This document shows, one piece after another, positions 50,618 through 63,046 of a stretch of 64,000 nucleotides of DNA. Below the pieces are notes generated by a model. That model was not told where the DNA came from. It saw only the letters and a list, made by a program, of their open reading frames with translations, and did no database searches. This DNA comes from Gammaproteobacteria bacterium LSUCC0112 (GTDB lineage Bacteria > Pseudomonadota > Gammaproteobacteria > Pseudomonadales > Pseudohongiellaceae). A program made the translations under genes and the position numbers. Location of the stretch: positions 569,722-633,721 of the forward strand of contig SPIB01000001.1 in assembly GCA_004535785.1 (NCBI GenBank), given 5' to 3'. Position 1 is the first letter of the stretch, and the number at the start of each line of letters is the position of its first letter.

Positions 50618-52741
50618 ATGAGCACAGCAGCGGACAGTGGCAACTTGCCAGATCGGGCCTCGTATCCCGAACAACATTTTAAACATTGGAAACTCACCCA
50701 CGACCGCGACAATATTTTGTATGCGCGTCTGGATCGCGCTGGCGAACGGGTAAACGCCTTGTCACGCGAGGTGCTGGAGGAATTTGACCAACTGATCAGT
50801 CTGGTCGAGCGTGAAACCCCGCGCGGGCTGGTATTGATGTCCGGCAAAAGCACCGGCTTTGTGTTTGGCGCCGACGTGCGTGAATTCGACGGTTTTACCT
50901 CGGCAGAGGATGTCACCCGCGAAATCAACCGTGTACACGAGATGTTTAACCGTCTTGAAAAGCTCGACTGCATCACCGTGGCGGCCATCGAAGGGTATTG
51001 TCTGGGCGGCGGCCTCGAAATGTCTTTGGCCTGCAATTACCGCATCGCCAAAGATGTCCCCGCCACCCGGCTAGGTTTCCCGGAAATTCAGCTGGGGATT
51101 TTCCCGGGTTTTGGTGGATCTGCGCGCTCAGTCAAGGTAATGGGCGGTTTAAAAGCCATGGAGTTGATGCTCACGGCACGTCAATTAAAGGCGCGCGCCG
51201 CCAAAGCCGTTGGCTTGGTGGATCAGGTTATCGGACGCCATGAGGAACTGGTGTGGGCGGCACGCAAGGCCGTGTTGTCCGGCAAAAAAAATCGCGGCCC
51301 CGGCATCATTGGGCGTTTAAGCAACACGCTGCCCGCGCGTAAGTTACTCGCAGAACAAATGCGCAAACAAACGCGACGCAAAGCACGTCCAGAACATTAT
51401 CCCGCGCCGTACAGCCTGATCGACACCTGGGAAAAATTGGGTGGTAACACCCAAAAAATGATGCAAGAAGAAGCGCGCGCCGTGGGCAGGCTGATGGTGT
51501 CGTCAACGGCCGAAAGTTTACGACGCGTTTTTCACCTGATGGATCGCCTGAAATCCGAAGGGAAAACCAGCGACTTCAATGCCCGCCACGTGCACGTGGT
51601 AGGTGCAGGCGTTATGGGTGGCGATATCGCCGCGTGGTGCGTCTTACGCGGCATTGATGTCAGTTTGCAAGATCGGGAGATGAAGTTCATTACCCCGGCA
51701 CTCAAGCGCGCCGAAACCTTGTTCAAAAAGAAGCTGCGCGATCCGGCCAAAGTTAAGGCCGCGCTGGAACGTTTGCGACCCGACCCCGAGGCGCGCTACG
51801 TCCCTCGAGCCGATGTGGTGATTGAAGCCATCTTCGAAAACATCGACGCCAAACAAGCGCTGTTCCGTGAACTGGAACCGCGCATGAAAGCCGGCGCCAT
51901 CCTCGCCACCAATACCTCGGCGATTCCGTTGGAAACGCTGGCATCCGTGTTGACCCATCCGGCGCGCCTGATCGGCCTGCACTTTTTTAACCCGGTCCCG
52001 CAGATGCCATTGGTCGAGGTGGTTTACAGCAATGACACCGATGAAGAAGAGCGTCGCAAAGGTGCCGCGTTCTGTCAGCAGATCAGCCGCTTTCCGTTGC
52101 CGGTGAAAAGTAGCCCGGGTTTTCTGGTGAATCGTGTGCTGGCGCCTTACATGATGACCGCCTTGAAGCTGCATCGCGAGGGTATTCCTGCCGAGGCGCT
52201 GGATGCTGCCGCCGAAGCATTTGGCATGCCCATGGGACCCGTAGAACTTGCGGATACCGTGGGTCTTGATGTCTGCCTGATGGTAACAGGTGTGCTGCAA
52301 ACCGACGACGCTGCTGAGTCCGCCGCCAATGGTGCGCTGGAAAAAAGTTTTATTCAATCGCTGGTCAGCGCTGGCAAACTGGGCAAAAAATCCGGCGCAG
52401 GTTTGTACGTCTGGAAAGACGGCAAAGCCGTCAAAAAACCGGGAGTTGCCGATGGCTACAATTTAGCTGACATCGCAGAACAATTGATTGAAGCGTATAC
52501 CAACGAATGTATCGCCGCGCTGCAAGAAGGTGTCGTGGCTGACGAGGATCTGCTGGATGCGGGCATGATTTTTGGAACAGGGTTTGCGCCGTTCCGTGGC
52601 GGTCCTTTGTATTACCTCGCACACAAAGACAAACAACCTGTGGTCAGTGATCAGGTAAAAATCCCCGAACCCACTACTGCGCAGGCACCCACCAAGGCTG
52701 CCCATGAAGAGCCCGAGCAGGAGACTGAGACCCGTGTTTAA
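50618..52741 (+). CDS. fadJ: Fatty-acid oxidation multifunctional protein, alpha subunit (enoyl-CoA hydratase/3-hydroxyacyl-CoA dehydrogenase)
   Basis: This 707-residue bifunctional protein has an N-terminal crotonase domain with CLGGGLEMSLACNYRIA and GFPEIQLGIFPGFGGSARS, holding the catalytic Glu residues. A 3-hydroxyacyl-CoA dehydrogenase domain follows with the Rossmann loop VVGAGVMGGDIAAWC near residue 320, NTSAIPLETLA, and the catalytic His in LIGLHFFNPVPQMPLVEVV. A C-terminal FGTGFAPFRGGPL repeat is present. It hydrates enoyl-CoA and oxidises 3-hydroxyacyl-CoA. The start at 50618 has GGAGG 7 nt upstream; the frame from 50585 would add 11 residues. It is followed immediately by fadI. Confidence 0.94.
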   Translation: MSTAADSGNLPDRASYPEQHFKHWKLTHDRDNILYARLDRAGERVNALSREVLEEFDQLISLVERETPRGLVLMSGKSTGFVFGADVREFDGFTSAEDVTREINRVHEMFNRLEKLDCITVAAIEGYCLGGGLEMSLACNYRIAKDVPATRLGFPEIQLGIFPGFGGSARSVKVMGGLKAMELMLTARQLKARAAKAVGLVDQVIGRHEELVWAARKAVLSGKKNRGPGIIGRLSNTLPARKLLAEQMRKQTRRKARPEHYPAPYSLIDTWEKLGGNTQKMMQEEARAVGRLMVSSTAESLRRVFHLMDRLKSEGKTSDFNARHVHVVGAGVMGGDIAAWCVLRGIDVSLQDREMKFITPALKRAETLFKKKLRDPAKVKAALERLRPDPEARYVPRADVVIEAIFENIDAKQALFRELEPRMKAGAILATNTSAIPLETLASVLTHPARLIGLHFFNPVPQMPLVEVVYSNDTDEEERRKGAAFCQQISRFPLPVKSSPGFLVNRVLAPYMMTALKLHREGIPAEALDAAAEAFGMPMGPVELADTVGLDVCLMVTGVLQTDDAAESAANGALEKSFIQSLVSAGKLGKKSGAGLYVWKDGKAVKKPGVADGYNLADIAEQLIEAYTNECIAALQEGVVADEDLLDAGMIFGTGFAPFRGGPLYYLAHKDKQPVVSDQVKIPEPTTAQAPTKAAHEEPEQETETRV

Positions 52742-54029
52742 TTCAGACCAACATCCACAACAGTTACGCCGGGTTGTCATCGCAGGCGGGACGCGACTGC
52801 CTTTCTGCCGATCAAACACCGTTTATGCCGATTTAAGCAACCTCGATATGTTGGCCGACACACTGCAGCAGTTAAGCACGACGTTTAATCTGGCAGGCAA
52901 AAAGATTGATGAGGTCGTGGCAGGTGCGGTCACCAGCCACAGCAAAGATTGGAATCTGACGCGCGAGGCGGTGCTCAGCACTGATCTGTCACCCGCCACA
53001 CCGGGCATCACCTTGCAGATGGCTTGCGGCACCTCGCTGCAGGCAGCGCTGATGCTGGGGGCACGGATTGCCAGTGGTGAGATCGACTGCGCCATCGCCG
53101 CAGGCACTGACACCACCAGCGACGTGCCTATTGTATTTCAACGCAAGTTTGCCCAGCGTCTGATCAAACTCGGGCAAGCGCGCAGCTTTAAACAACGCCG
53201 GCAAGCCTTCAAAGGATTTCGGTTGTCCGAACTTGCTCCGCGGGCACCCGCGAATGGTGAACCCCGCACCGGGCTGGCCATGGGCGAACACTGCGAGTTG
53301 ATGGCGCGCGAGTGGGGCATCAGTCGCGCCGATCAGGATCAACTGGCGCTTGACAGTCATCTCAAGGCGGCGGCCTCCTATGAAGCCGGTTTTTTTGATG
53401 GTCTGGTGACGCCTTATGAAGGTGTCAGCCGCGACAACAATATCCGCGCTGACAGCTCGCTGGAGAAACTTGCCAGCCTGAAACCGGCGTTCGATAAAAA
53501 ACATGGCACGCTGACGGCGGGCAACAGTACACCGCTGACCGACGGTGCCGCTGCAGTATTGTTGTGCAGCGAGGAATGGGCCTTGGCCAACAACGTTCCG
53601 ATACGCGCGTATCTGGTTGCTGGTCGCAGCAGCGCGGTGAATTTTGTAGATGGTGAAGGTTTGCTGATGGCGCCGACGGTGGCGGTCAGTGAACTGCTGC
53701 GCAGGAATGGCCTCAGTCTGCAGGATTTTGACTGTTATGAAATTCATGAAGCATTTGCGGCGCAAGCCTTGTGCACGTTAAAAGCCTGGGAAGACGAAAC
53801 CTTTTGCCGCGAAAAACTTGGCCGTGACTCCGCGCTCGGCGCCATTGATCGCAGTCGCATGAACGTCAAAGGCGGCTCACTGGCGTTCGGGCACCCATTT
53901 GCCGCCACCGGTGCTCGTATCCTAGGGACCTTGGCGGCGATCCTTGAAGAAAAAGGTCGGGGACGCGGCCTGATTTCTGTCTGCACAGCCGGAGGCATGG
54001 GCGTCGCTGCCATTGTCGAGCGGCGCTGA
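52734..54029 (+). CDS. fadI: Acetyl-CoA C-acyltransferase (thiolase) FadI
   Basis: This 431-residue thiolase has the acyl-accepting Cys in LQMACGTSLQAALML near residue 100, the His in FDCYEIHEAFAAQAL near residue 340, and the second Cys in ISVCTAGGMGVAAIVERR near the C-terminus. A GGSLAFGHPFAATGAR motif supports long-chain 3-ketoacyl-CoA thiolase of the FadI type. It cleaves 3-ketoacyl-CoA made by the alpha subunit encoded just upstream. The GTG start at 52734 overlaps the fadJ stop and has AGGAG 10 nt upstream. An ATG at 52704 is also possible (38-nt overlap). Confidence 0.93.
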   Translation: MFNSDQHPQQLRRVVIAGGTRLPFCRSNTVYADLSNLDMLADTLQQLSTTFNLAGKKIDEVVAGAVTSHSKDWNLTREAVLSTDLSPATPGITLQMACGTSLQAALMLGARIASGEIDCAIAAGTDTTSDVPIVFQRKFAQRLIKLGQARSFKQRRQAFKGFRLSELAPRAPANGEPRTGLAMGEHCELMAREWGISRADQDQLALDSHLKAAASYEAGFFDGLVTPYEGVSRDNNIRADSSLEKLASLKPAFDKKHGTLTAGNSTPLTDGAAAVLLCSEEWALANNVPIRAYLVAGRSSAVNFVDGEGLLMAPTVAVSELLRRNGLSLQDFDCYEIHEAFAAQALCTLKAWEDETFCREKLGRDSALGAIDRSRMNVKGGSLAFGHPFAATGARILGTLAAILEEKGRGRGLISVCTAGGMGVAAIVERR

Positions 54030-54052
54030 CTTTCCTGCGTCGCGACGCACAA

Positions 54053-54240
54053 GCCCCTGGATCAGGGGGTGGTGAGCGAAGGACAATCAGGCGCGTAGCG
54101 CCGTCCTGAGGAACCACCCCCTGATCCAGGGGCGCACCCGGTCGAAGGGCAATCAGGCGCGAAGCGCCGTCCTGAGGAACCACCCCCTGATCCAGGGGCG
54201 CACCCGATCGAGCAACAATCAGACGCGCAGCGTCGTTGCG
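54053..54240. repeat. Tandem 66-bp repeat block with a 21-bp inverted repeat
   Basis: The 21-mer ending CCCCTGATCCAGGGGC lies at 54113-54133 and 54179-54199. Its perfect reverse complement lies at 54053-54073. The segment beginning (G)GCAATCAGGCGCG is repeated about every 66 bp (near 54081, 54147 and, diverged, 54214), and each copy holds a small GGCGC-AGCGCC palindrome. There are about two and a half copies. It sits between convergent genes and resembles REP-type extragenic repeats. No protein-coding content is likely. Confidence 0.85.
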
Positions 54241-54261
54241 AGGAACTGCCCTGTCTGGCAA

Positions 54262-54284
54262 GAGGTGCCTCTGAGAGGCACCTC
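54262..54284. terminator. Hairpin between convergent fadI and TonB-dependent receptor genes
   Basis: GAGGTGCCTC (54262-54271) and GAGGCACCTC (54275-54284) form a perfect 10-bp stem with a three-base loop. It lies 15 nt past the receptor stop and could terminate transcription in either direction, although there is no T run on either side. Confidence 0.6.
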
Positions 54285-54298
54285 CATCCCCGATCAGG

Positions 54299-57178
54299 TT
54301 ACATCTCAAAGTCCATAGAGACGTAGAACTGACGCCCAAATGGATCATCAACCCGTGTTTCCAGGCCACCGGCTTGCGGCAAACGCTGGGCATCGCGGTC
54401 GAACAGGTTGGTAATCCCCACTGTCAGATTGGAGTCTGTATTAAACACACTGAATCGATGTGAGTAACGCGCATCCACTTTGGTAACGGCTTTGACATAT
54501 TCCGGCGCAAACGCCTCATAACCCAAGGTCAGCGTTGTCTGGTCAAACTTCAATTTACCGGAATGACGTGCCGTAATACTGGCACTCTGGTTGTCCCTGA
54601 ACCACGACAGCCCGGTATTCACTTTGTATCTGGACAACGGCGGTGCCAGGTTGGTCTCTGCATTCTGATCAGCAATACCACTGGTGTACGCAGAATACTC
54701 ATCCGGCAGGTAATCCCAACGGGTGTAGTAATTACCGCCAAGACTGGCGGTAAAGTTACCGAGCTCACCGATATCAAATGAATAACGCAGGCGGAAATCG
54801 ATGCCTTCCACAAACTGTGAGGACAGATTGATCGGTGCACGATACACATCGGTGACTTTGCCGGTGGCATCGCGGGTGATCAGTTCATTTGGATTGGCCA
54901 ACGCCCAGGCGATACCTGCCGCGGCATCAGCCGGTACCGTTGCCGGTCTGAAATCGGCAGTTGTCCGGTTGTTGGCTGCCAGGAAGGCATTCAGCTCACG
55001 TCGCGTCACATCGGCAGTGACCAGCGATGCAATCCGACCGACGTATTCAATCTCCTGATAATCCAGATTGATGCTCAACCCTTCGATGGGCAACCAGCTT
55101 AATCCGATGTTGGCAATAATCGACTCTTCGGCACCCAGGCTTGGGTTTCCGGATGTGCAACTGTCCGTCCCGTCCAAAGAAATATTGGTCAACGGGTCGA
55201 CCCCGCTGGTCACGATGGTACACACATCTTTGGCCAATGGTCGCAGCTGAGCGGGAGACGGTGCCAGGAAACTTTCACCATAACTGGCACGGAAGGCCAG
55301 CGTATCGAATGGCTCCCACAGCACAGAAATCTTCGGTTTGGTCGCATCAAAACCGATGGAGTAAAAGTCCTCACTGCGGACAGCGGCCTTAACACCCAGA
55401 TTTTCGAGGATCGGAATCTCTACTTCGGCAAAGATAGCTCGCACTCCAGAGTTGCGGTCAATGCGAGGGGTCAGTGCCGCAGTGGCAGTTGAATAGAGAT
55501 TATCCCGCTCTGCAGTTAACGGGTGCTCAAAGTCAAAGGTCTTCTGGTTACGAATCTGACCACCAACGGCGGCACGAATGGTACCGTTAGGGACTTCCAT
55601 GACTTCACCATTAAATACAATGTCGAAGTACTTCAATTTATCACGGGTATCAATCCAGACGACCTCCTCGACCAACCAGTCAACCATTTCCTGGCTATTG
55701 TCGGTGATACCGGCACGATAGAACGGAGATCGGGGATCGGCAGACCCAAAGGGGTTAAAGTACTGGTTGCCGCTTGGGCCGCCTTGCCCACGAAGCGCAC
55801 TTCTCATTTTGGACAGGCGCATGCCTCGCCCGTCAAACTCGCGCCAGGAGTCCTGCATACCTACCCAGGCTTCACCCTCCCAAGTGGTATTGGCAATCTT
55901 GAACTCACCCCCGAATTTATAGGCATCGGCATAATAGTTATAGTCGGTTAGCCCCATACCAGCAGTATCCAAAGCGCTTGGCAGGGTGCCTAACTTGGTA
56001 AACGGACGCCAGGTAGAGGGCCTGACTTGCACACCAAACGGGTTGGCTGGGTGCGTGGCCGGCACGATCAACGACGTCAGGTTGGTAGTCAACGCATTGC
56101 TGGGAGAACTGACCAGTGTCGAGGTGCGGTCGTTGATGCTTACCTGAAATTCAAGGTTCAGCCAGTCATTCACTTCATAATTCAAATTATTGAATACAGT
56201 CATACCCTCTGAGGGCCGACCATAATCTTGCCATTCGCCAAAATAGAGTCTGCAACCGGTGGCAAACGGCTGACCGCTCGGGTACGAACCAAACTGACTG
56301 ACGTCGGTCGCGGTACCGTTAAAAGTGCCACAACTAGGATCTGTTCGACCGGTTGCCACACCGGAAATCCATCGCCCCGGATTGTTGTAGGTGCTGTCCT
56401 GGTCGTAGAACTCCTGATACTGTGGTCGCTCGGAGACCAGAAACGCCGTCCGTTTATTGATTTCAACAGCACCCACCCACTCCAGGCCATTGCCGATGTC
56501 AAACCGGTGCCCCATCAGGAATTCTGCCGTGTATTGCTCTGAACTGTTTTCCTGGTCGGTTTTGTAATACACACGACCTTTCATGCCATCGAATTGTTTG
56601 TAAGGAATCAGGTTGGCCACACCGGCTACCGCGTCCGATCCATACAGCGCGGCACCGCCGTCGGTCACGATTTCCACCGAGCGCTGGGCAATACCGGGCA
56701 GCAATGCAGCAACCGCACTTTCATTCACAGCACGACGACCGTCAACCAGTGTCAAGGTACTTTCAGTGCCCAGTCCACGCAGGTTAAAACGGGCAGAGTT
56801 GGAATCCTGTTGACCATCCTGCGTTGCCAGTACCGAGGCAACGGTATCAATATTCTCCATATAAGGCATGTCGCGCAGGTATTCACCAAGGTTGGCGGCA
56901 CCAGACGTCCACAGATCTTCCTGCGTAATGGTTTCAACAGGTGAGGCATTGGTAAATTGGCTGTTGCGGATAAACGATCCGGTCACCACAACTTCTTTAA
57001 TTTCCTGATCGGTTTCACTCTGGGTAGCGGCAGCTTGCGCATACAAAGCCGACGGCATTACAAACAAAGCCGCAGCACCCAACATCAACAGATGTCTGCC
57101 CTCAAGAGCGGCTTGAGGCGTTTTTGTCGATTTTTTCTGGCGGGCAGCAAACGTGGCACACGACTGTTTTAATCGCAT
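54299..57178 (-). CDS. TonB-dependent receptor, 959 residues
   Basis: This large receptor has an N-terminal basic stretch and a hydrophobic signal region (HLLMLGAAALFVMPSALYA, cut near AQA). The TonB box region is EIKEVVVTGSFI. The plug has SPVETITQEDL, NLRGLGTESTLTLVDGRRAV and QRSVEIVTDGGAALYGSDAVAGV. The barrel carries many aromatic-ended strands and ends in a PFGRQFYVSMDFEM-type C-terminus. It resembles the large receptor class common in environmental Gammaproteobacteria for importing polymers, sterols or peptides; the ligand is unknown. The ribosome-binding site GGAGAGGG lies 6-13 nt upstream. It is downstream of the alpha/beta hydrolase gene on the same strand, with 280 nt between. Confidence 0.93.
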   Translation of the reverse strand: MRLKQSCATFAARQKKSTKTPQAALEGRHLLMLGAAALFVMPSALYAQAAATQSETDQEIKEVVVTGSFIRNSQFTNASPVETITQEDLWTSGAANLGEYLRDMPYMENIDTVASVLATQDGQQDSNSARFNLRGLGTESTLTLVDGRRAVNESAVAALLPGIAQRSVEIVTDGGAALYGSDAVAGVANLIPYKQFDGMKGRVYYKTDQENSSEQYTAEFLMGHRFDIGNGLEWVGAVEINKRTAFLVSERPQYQEFYDQDSTYNNPGRWISGVATGRTDPSCGTFNGTATDVSQFGSYPSGQPFATGCRLYFGEWQDYGRPSEGMTVFNNLNYEVNDWLNLEFQVSINDRTSTLVSSPSNALTTNLTSLIVPATHPANPFGVQVRPSTWRPFTKLGTLPSALDTAGMGLTDYNYYADAYKFGGEFKIANTTWEGEAWVGMQDSWREFDGRGMRLSKMRSALRGQGGPSGNQYFNPFGSADPRSPFYRAGITDNSQEMVDWLVEEVVWIDTRDKLKYFDIVFNGEVMEVPNGTIRAAVGGQIRNQKTFDFEHPLTAERDNLYSTATAALTPRIDRNSGVRAIFAEVEIPILENLGVKAAVRSEDFYSIGFDATKPKISVLWEPFDTLAFRASYGESFLAPSPAQLRPLAKDVCTIVTSGVDPLTNISLDGTDSCTSGNPSLGAEESIIANIGLSWLPIEGLSINLDYQEIEYVGRIASLVTADVTRRELNAFLAANNRTTADFRPATVPADAAAGIAWALANPNELITRDATGKVTDVYRAPINLSSQFVEGIDFRLRYSFDIGELGNFTASLGGNYYTRWDYLPDEYSAYTSGIADQNAETNLAPPLSRYKVNTGLSWFRDNQSASITARHSGKLKFDQTTLTLGYEAFAPEYVKAVTKVDARYSHRFSVFNTDSNLTVGITNLFDRDAQRLPQAGGLETRVDDPFGRQFYVSMDFEM

Positions 57179-57398
57179 AATCCCTCTCCATAATTTTGAT
57201 TATTATTTTCTGTTGCCAACTCATGACGACGTAACATGAATTCGTTCGCTAAACCTGACGGTCAAGGAACATTGACCTCTTGAATTTGACTTATAACGAG
57301 GACTGATTGAAGAGGAGGAACAACTAATTAACGCACAATTGCGTCACTTCATCGACAAAGCACTTTTCTGACGGCGCCTGGTATGGGATTGGTCATCG

Positions 57399-57430
57399 CG
57401 GGTCGCTCACGCATCTGCGAGAGCGACCCG
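57399..57430. repeat. Inverted repeat after the hydrolase gene
   Basis: CGGGTCGCTC (57399-57408) and GAGCGACCCG (57421-57430) form a perfect 10-bp inverted repeat with a 12-nt loop. It lies 29 nt past the stop of the minus-strand hydrolase gene, so it may act as its terminator, although no T tract follows. Confidence 0.55.
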
Positions 57431-57458
57431 ATGTGGAACAAATGATGTATATAAAGAA

Positions 57459-58493
57459 TTACCAGCCAGTGCGTGCTGGCTGGTTCGGGTCCGACCGCAA
57501 AAAAGCGATCAAATCTGCGTGATACTGTTCCGGATATTCAAAATGTGGATTGTGACCAATGCCGGGATACAGCGTTAGTTCCGCATTTTGCAGCGATTCC
57601 GCCACCATACGCGCCTGACCTGCAAAATCATTGGTGAGTCTGTCATCAGCGCCACCCAACACCAGTGATTTTGTACTGATGTGTTGCCAGTCATATACCA
57701 CGGGATCAATAAACAGAATAGCCTGTTGCCACGCGCGGATTTTTGCCAGCAACGGCCAGTCCGCGCTCAAGGTCTGGCCGTACTGTATACGGACAAACTC
57801 AAGGTATTCCGGCTTGATCTCGGTGTTGTAATAGCGCATGTGGTTAGCAAGAATGGACTGATACGTTGTGGTGGATTCCGTTCGCAGCGCAGCCTCTTCG
57901 ATATCACCCCAGGCGCGGCCCTGACGCTGATCCGTCATGCCAATCTGATTGACCAGCACCATGTGTGTGACGTTGTCCGGATAGGTCATGGTAAAACGCG
58001 CGGCTAACATGCCACCCATGGAATGACCGACGATGGCTGCTTTTTCAATGCCCAGATGATCCAGCAAGCGCTTTGAATCCGTCGCAAAAATGTGCAGGTT
58101 GTAGGGGATGTCCATCTTTGACGATTTGCCGTAACCGATTCTGTCGGGCACTACCACGCGGAAACCGGCTTCACTCAACGCTGTGATGGTGGGGCCAAAG
58201 CCAATACCACCAAAATTCATCCCGTGAAACAGCATCGCAGTCTGGCCATTGGCCCGCCCCACAGGGGCTACGTCCATATAGGCCATATTGCCACGTTTGC
58301 CAAAATGCGTGACCGGCAAAAAATGCACCGGATGTGGGTAGGTTATTTCATCCATGGTAGACGAAATGGGTCCCCAGTCTGCAGGCGGTTCACTGGGCGG
58401 GTTGCCCTGGGCAAGCACACTGGGGGCAGACAGAGTGATACCTGCCACCAATACCAGTGCGCTGACAGTTTTCAGCAAATACGTTGTCGACAT
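57459..58493 (-). CDS. Secreted alpha/beta hydrolase
   Basis: This 344-residue protein has a signal peptide (TVSALVLVAGITLSAPSVLAQ) and an alpha/beta-hydrolase fold with the nucleophile elbow VGHSMGGMLAARF (Ser near residue 156). An oxyanion region is in FHGMNFGG, an acid candidate in LVLGGADDRLT and the catalytic His in YPGIGHNPHFEYPEQ. It probably hydrolyses an ester or similar bond in the periplasm or outside the cell. The start has GGAGGA about 7 nt upstream. Placed before a large TonB-dependent receptor, it may release a product the receptor imports; this is inference. Confidence 0.9.
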   Translation of the reverse strand: MSTTYLLKTVSALVLVAGITLSAPSVLAQGNPPSEPPADWGPISSTMDEITYPHPVHFLPVTHFGKRGNMAYMDVAPVGRANGQTAMLFHGMNFGGIGFGPTITALSEAGFRVVVPDRIGYGKSSKMDIPYNLHIFATDSKRLLDHLGIEKAAIVGHSMGGMLAARFTMTYPDNVTHMVLVNQIGMTDQRQGRAWGDIEEAALRTESTTTYQSILANHMRYYNTEIKPEYLEFVRIQYGQTLSADWPLLAKIRAWQQAILFIDPVVYDWQHISTKSLVLGGADDRLTNDFAGQARMVAESLQNAELTLYPGIGHNPHFEYPEQYHADLIAFLRSDPNQPARTGW

Positions 58494-58531
58494 AACGGAG
58501 TCCTCCAGGTTTTTGTTGTCATTTTAGTCAA

Positions 58532-60253
58532 TCACGCGATTTTCATACCGATTCGTTTTACGCGGCCTTCTTCAACCGCCGCAATGCTCCATACAAATCC
58601 CTGCCATTCCAGTTGGTCGCCCAGCACAGGTTTGCCGCCCATCTTAGCGGTCAGAAACTCTCCAATCGACTGAGACGCGACCAATGGATCCGGATGCAAG
58701 CCGTAGATTGGCGCAAGGTCCTGTATGCGAGCGGCGGCGTCCAGAATAAAGTCGCCAAAAAACCAGTCATCCAGATCTTTGGCAGGCGCGACACTGAATA
58801 ATTTGCCCAGTGCAGGCAAATCATGATCATGCCCGACAATGCAGAGAATGTCATCGGCCAGTAGCCGGGTACTACCGGTCGGGTGCAACAACTCGCGCCC
58901 TCTGAACAACGCAGCGATACGGGTACCTTCCGGCATGCGCAGCCCGCGCAGTTCCTTTCCAATACACCACTTTTCGGCGCCCAATCGATAGACAAACAAT
59001 TCCCACTCACTGGTGGGATGAATCTCCAATCCGGCTCTTGAAATAGGCTGAGGTTGAGAAGGAATCTGCACTTTGGCGAGGCGTGTCGCAATCGGTATGG
59101 AACTGCCTTGCAGCACTAACGAGACCAACACCACAAAAAATGCCAGATTAAAATACAACGGCGCATTGGGTAAACCAGCCATAATCGGATACACGGCAAG
59201 AATGATAGGTACTGCGCCGCGCAGTCCCAACCAGGAGATATACCAGCGCTCACGTGTTTTGAAGCGACTGAACGGCAGCAGACTGGCAAACACTGCCAGA
59301 GGCCGGGCGATAAAGATGATACCCATTGCCAGTAACAACCCGGGAATGGCAATCGGCAACAGTTCAGACGGTGTCAGCAACAACCCCAGCACAAGGAACA
59401 TGCCGATCTGGCTTAACCACGCCATGCCATCAAGCACACTGAGAATCGAGGGGCGGCTGCGCAGCGGTTTATTGCCCAGGTACAAGCCGGCAAGATAAAT
59501 GGCCAGAAACCCGCTGCCCCCGACATTGGCTGTCAGGGCAAACACAAATAATCCGCCACTGATTGCCAACAAGGGATACAAGCCGTTGGCAAGCGTTGAA
59601 CGATTGATCAGCTGCAACAACAAAAAACCGCCCAGTCCGCCCAACATAACGCCGAGTCCAAACTGCTGCGCCAGCATCACTGCAAACGAGAGGATGGATA
59701 CTGACTCAGCGTTCAGGGATTTAGCAACGATATCGATCAGGGCGACAGTGAGGAAGATTGCCATCGGGTCGTTGCTGCCCGATTCTATTTCGAGCGTAGC
59801 GCGCACCCGCTCGTTGATATTGCGCCCGCCCAGCAGCGAAAACACGGCGGCCGCATCGGTGGATCCTACAATGGCACCAATCAGCAAACCTTGCAGTAGA
59901 TTCAGATCAAACAACCAGCTGGCCATCGCCCCGGTCAACGCCGCGGTAATCACCACGCCCACCGTAGCCAAGGACAAGGCAGGGCCCAGTGCCACCTTGA
60001 AAGATGCCACTTTCGTCCTTAGTCCACCATCAAACAGGATAATGGCCAGGGCAAGATTGCTGGCAACAAACGCCAGGGAATAGTTATCAAACAGAATGCC
60101 ACCGATGCCATCTTCACCGGCCAGCATTCCAACACCGAGGAAAATTAACAAAATCGGGATGCCAAACCGCGAAGACAGTGCACTGACCAATACGCTGAAA
60201 CCGACCAGCAATGAGCCGATCAAAAACAGCGAATTCATGGTCAACAGATCCAT
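58532..60253 (-). CDS. nhaP2: Potassium/proton antiporter, NhaP2/CvrA type
   Basis: This 573-residue protein has about twelve N-terminal helices with CPA1 motifs ([31 protein letters not shown] and [16 protein letters not shown]), then a cytoplasmic C-terminal region with a TrkA-C/RCK-like module ([20 protein letters not shown]) and a CorC/HlyC-like tail. The length matches E. coli CvrA/NhaP2. It exchanges K+ for H+ across the inner membrane and helps with alkaline pH and osmotic change. It is a single gene: its start lies about 150 nt from the stop of purA, which is upstream on the same strand. The start may be 60253 or Met6 at 60238. Confidence 0.92.
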   Translation of the reverse strand: MDLLTMNSLFLIGSLLVGFSVLVSALSSRFGIPILLIFLGVGMLAGEDGIGGILFDNYSLAFVASNLALAIILFDGGLRTKVASFKVALGPALSLATVGVVITAALTGAMASWLFDLNLLQGLLIGAIVGSTDAAAVFSLLGGRNINERVRATLEIESGSNDPMAIFLTVALIDIVAKSLNAESVSILSFAVMLAQQFGLGVMLGGLGGFLLLQLINRSTLANGLYPLLAISGGLFVFALTANVGGSGFLAIYLAGLYLGNKPLRSRPSILSVLDGMAWLSQIGMFLVLGLLLTPSELLPIAIPGLLLAMGIIFIARPLAVFASLLPFSRFKTRERWYISWLGLRGAVPIILAVYPIMAGLPNAPLYFNLAFFVVLVSLVLQGSSIPIATRLAKVQIPSQPQPISRAGLEIHPTSEWELFVYRLGAEKWCIGKELRGLRMPEGTRIAALFRGRELLHPTGSTRLLADDILCIVGHDHDLPALGKLFSVAPAKDLDDWFFGDFILDAAARIQDLAPIYGLHPDPLVASQSIGEFLTAKMGGKPVLGDQLEWQGFVWSIAAVEEGRVKRIGMKIA

Positions 60254-60401
60254 ACGCTAGCCCTTGTCGATTGAGCAATCCTGGCGGAAACCGGGATGAA
60301 AGCGAGGAACAATAAAAGTACCAGAGGCGCCGGACCGGGGGTTAACCCGGCTGACGACACGTTTATGCCGGTCGTCATCCGGGTTGGTAGGCGTGACCGT
60401 A

Positions 60402-62974
<2,573 letters not shown>

Positions 62975-62997
62975 GTTTTTGTCCTGCTCTGGTTTCC

Positions 62998-63018
62998 CGG
63001 CCCTGATTCTCAGGGCCG
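62998..63018. terminator. Hairpin between hflC and hisZ
   Basis: CGGCCCTGA (62998-63006) and TCAGGGCCG (63010-63018) form a perfect 9-bp stem with a three-base loop in the 72-nt gap between hflC and hisZ. There is no T tract, so it may be a processing or attenuation element rather than a full stop. Confidence 0.55.
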
Positions 63019-63046
63019 TGCTGTTGTCTTATCTTCTTCCATGAAC

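Noticed and set aside
52989-53765. 258-residue minus-strand frame inside the thiolase gene
   Set aside because: Antisense shadow; the thiolase Cys and His motifs are on the plus strand.
54053-54240. Possible CRISPR array
   Set aside because: The repeats are contiguous, decayed and partly inverted, with no unique spacers and no cas genes nearby.
53866-54393. Minus-strand frame with a repeated APLDQGVVPQDGA peptide
   Set aside because: The peptide repeat is only the 66-bp DNA repeat read through; the frame also overlaps fadI and the receptor gene.
57179-57458. Possible gene in the gap between hydrolase and receptor
   Set aside because: No frame with a start signal or homology; only an inverted repeat is visible.
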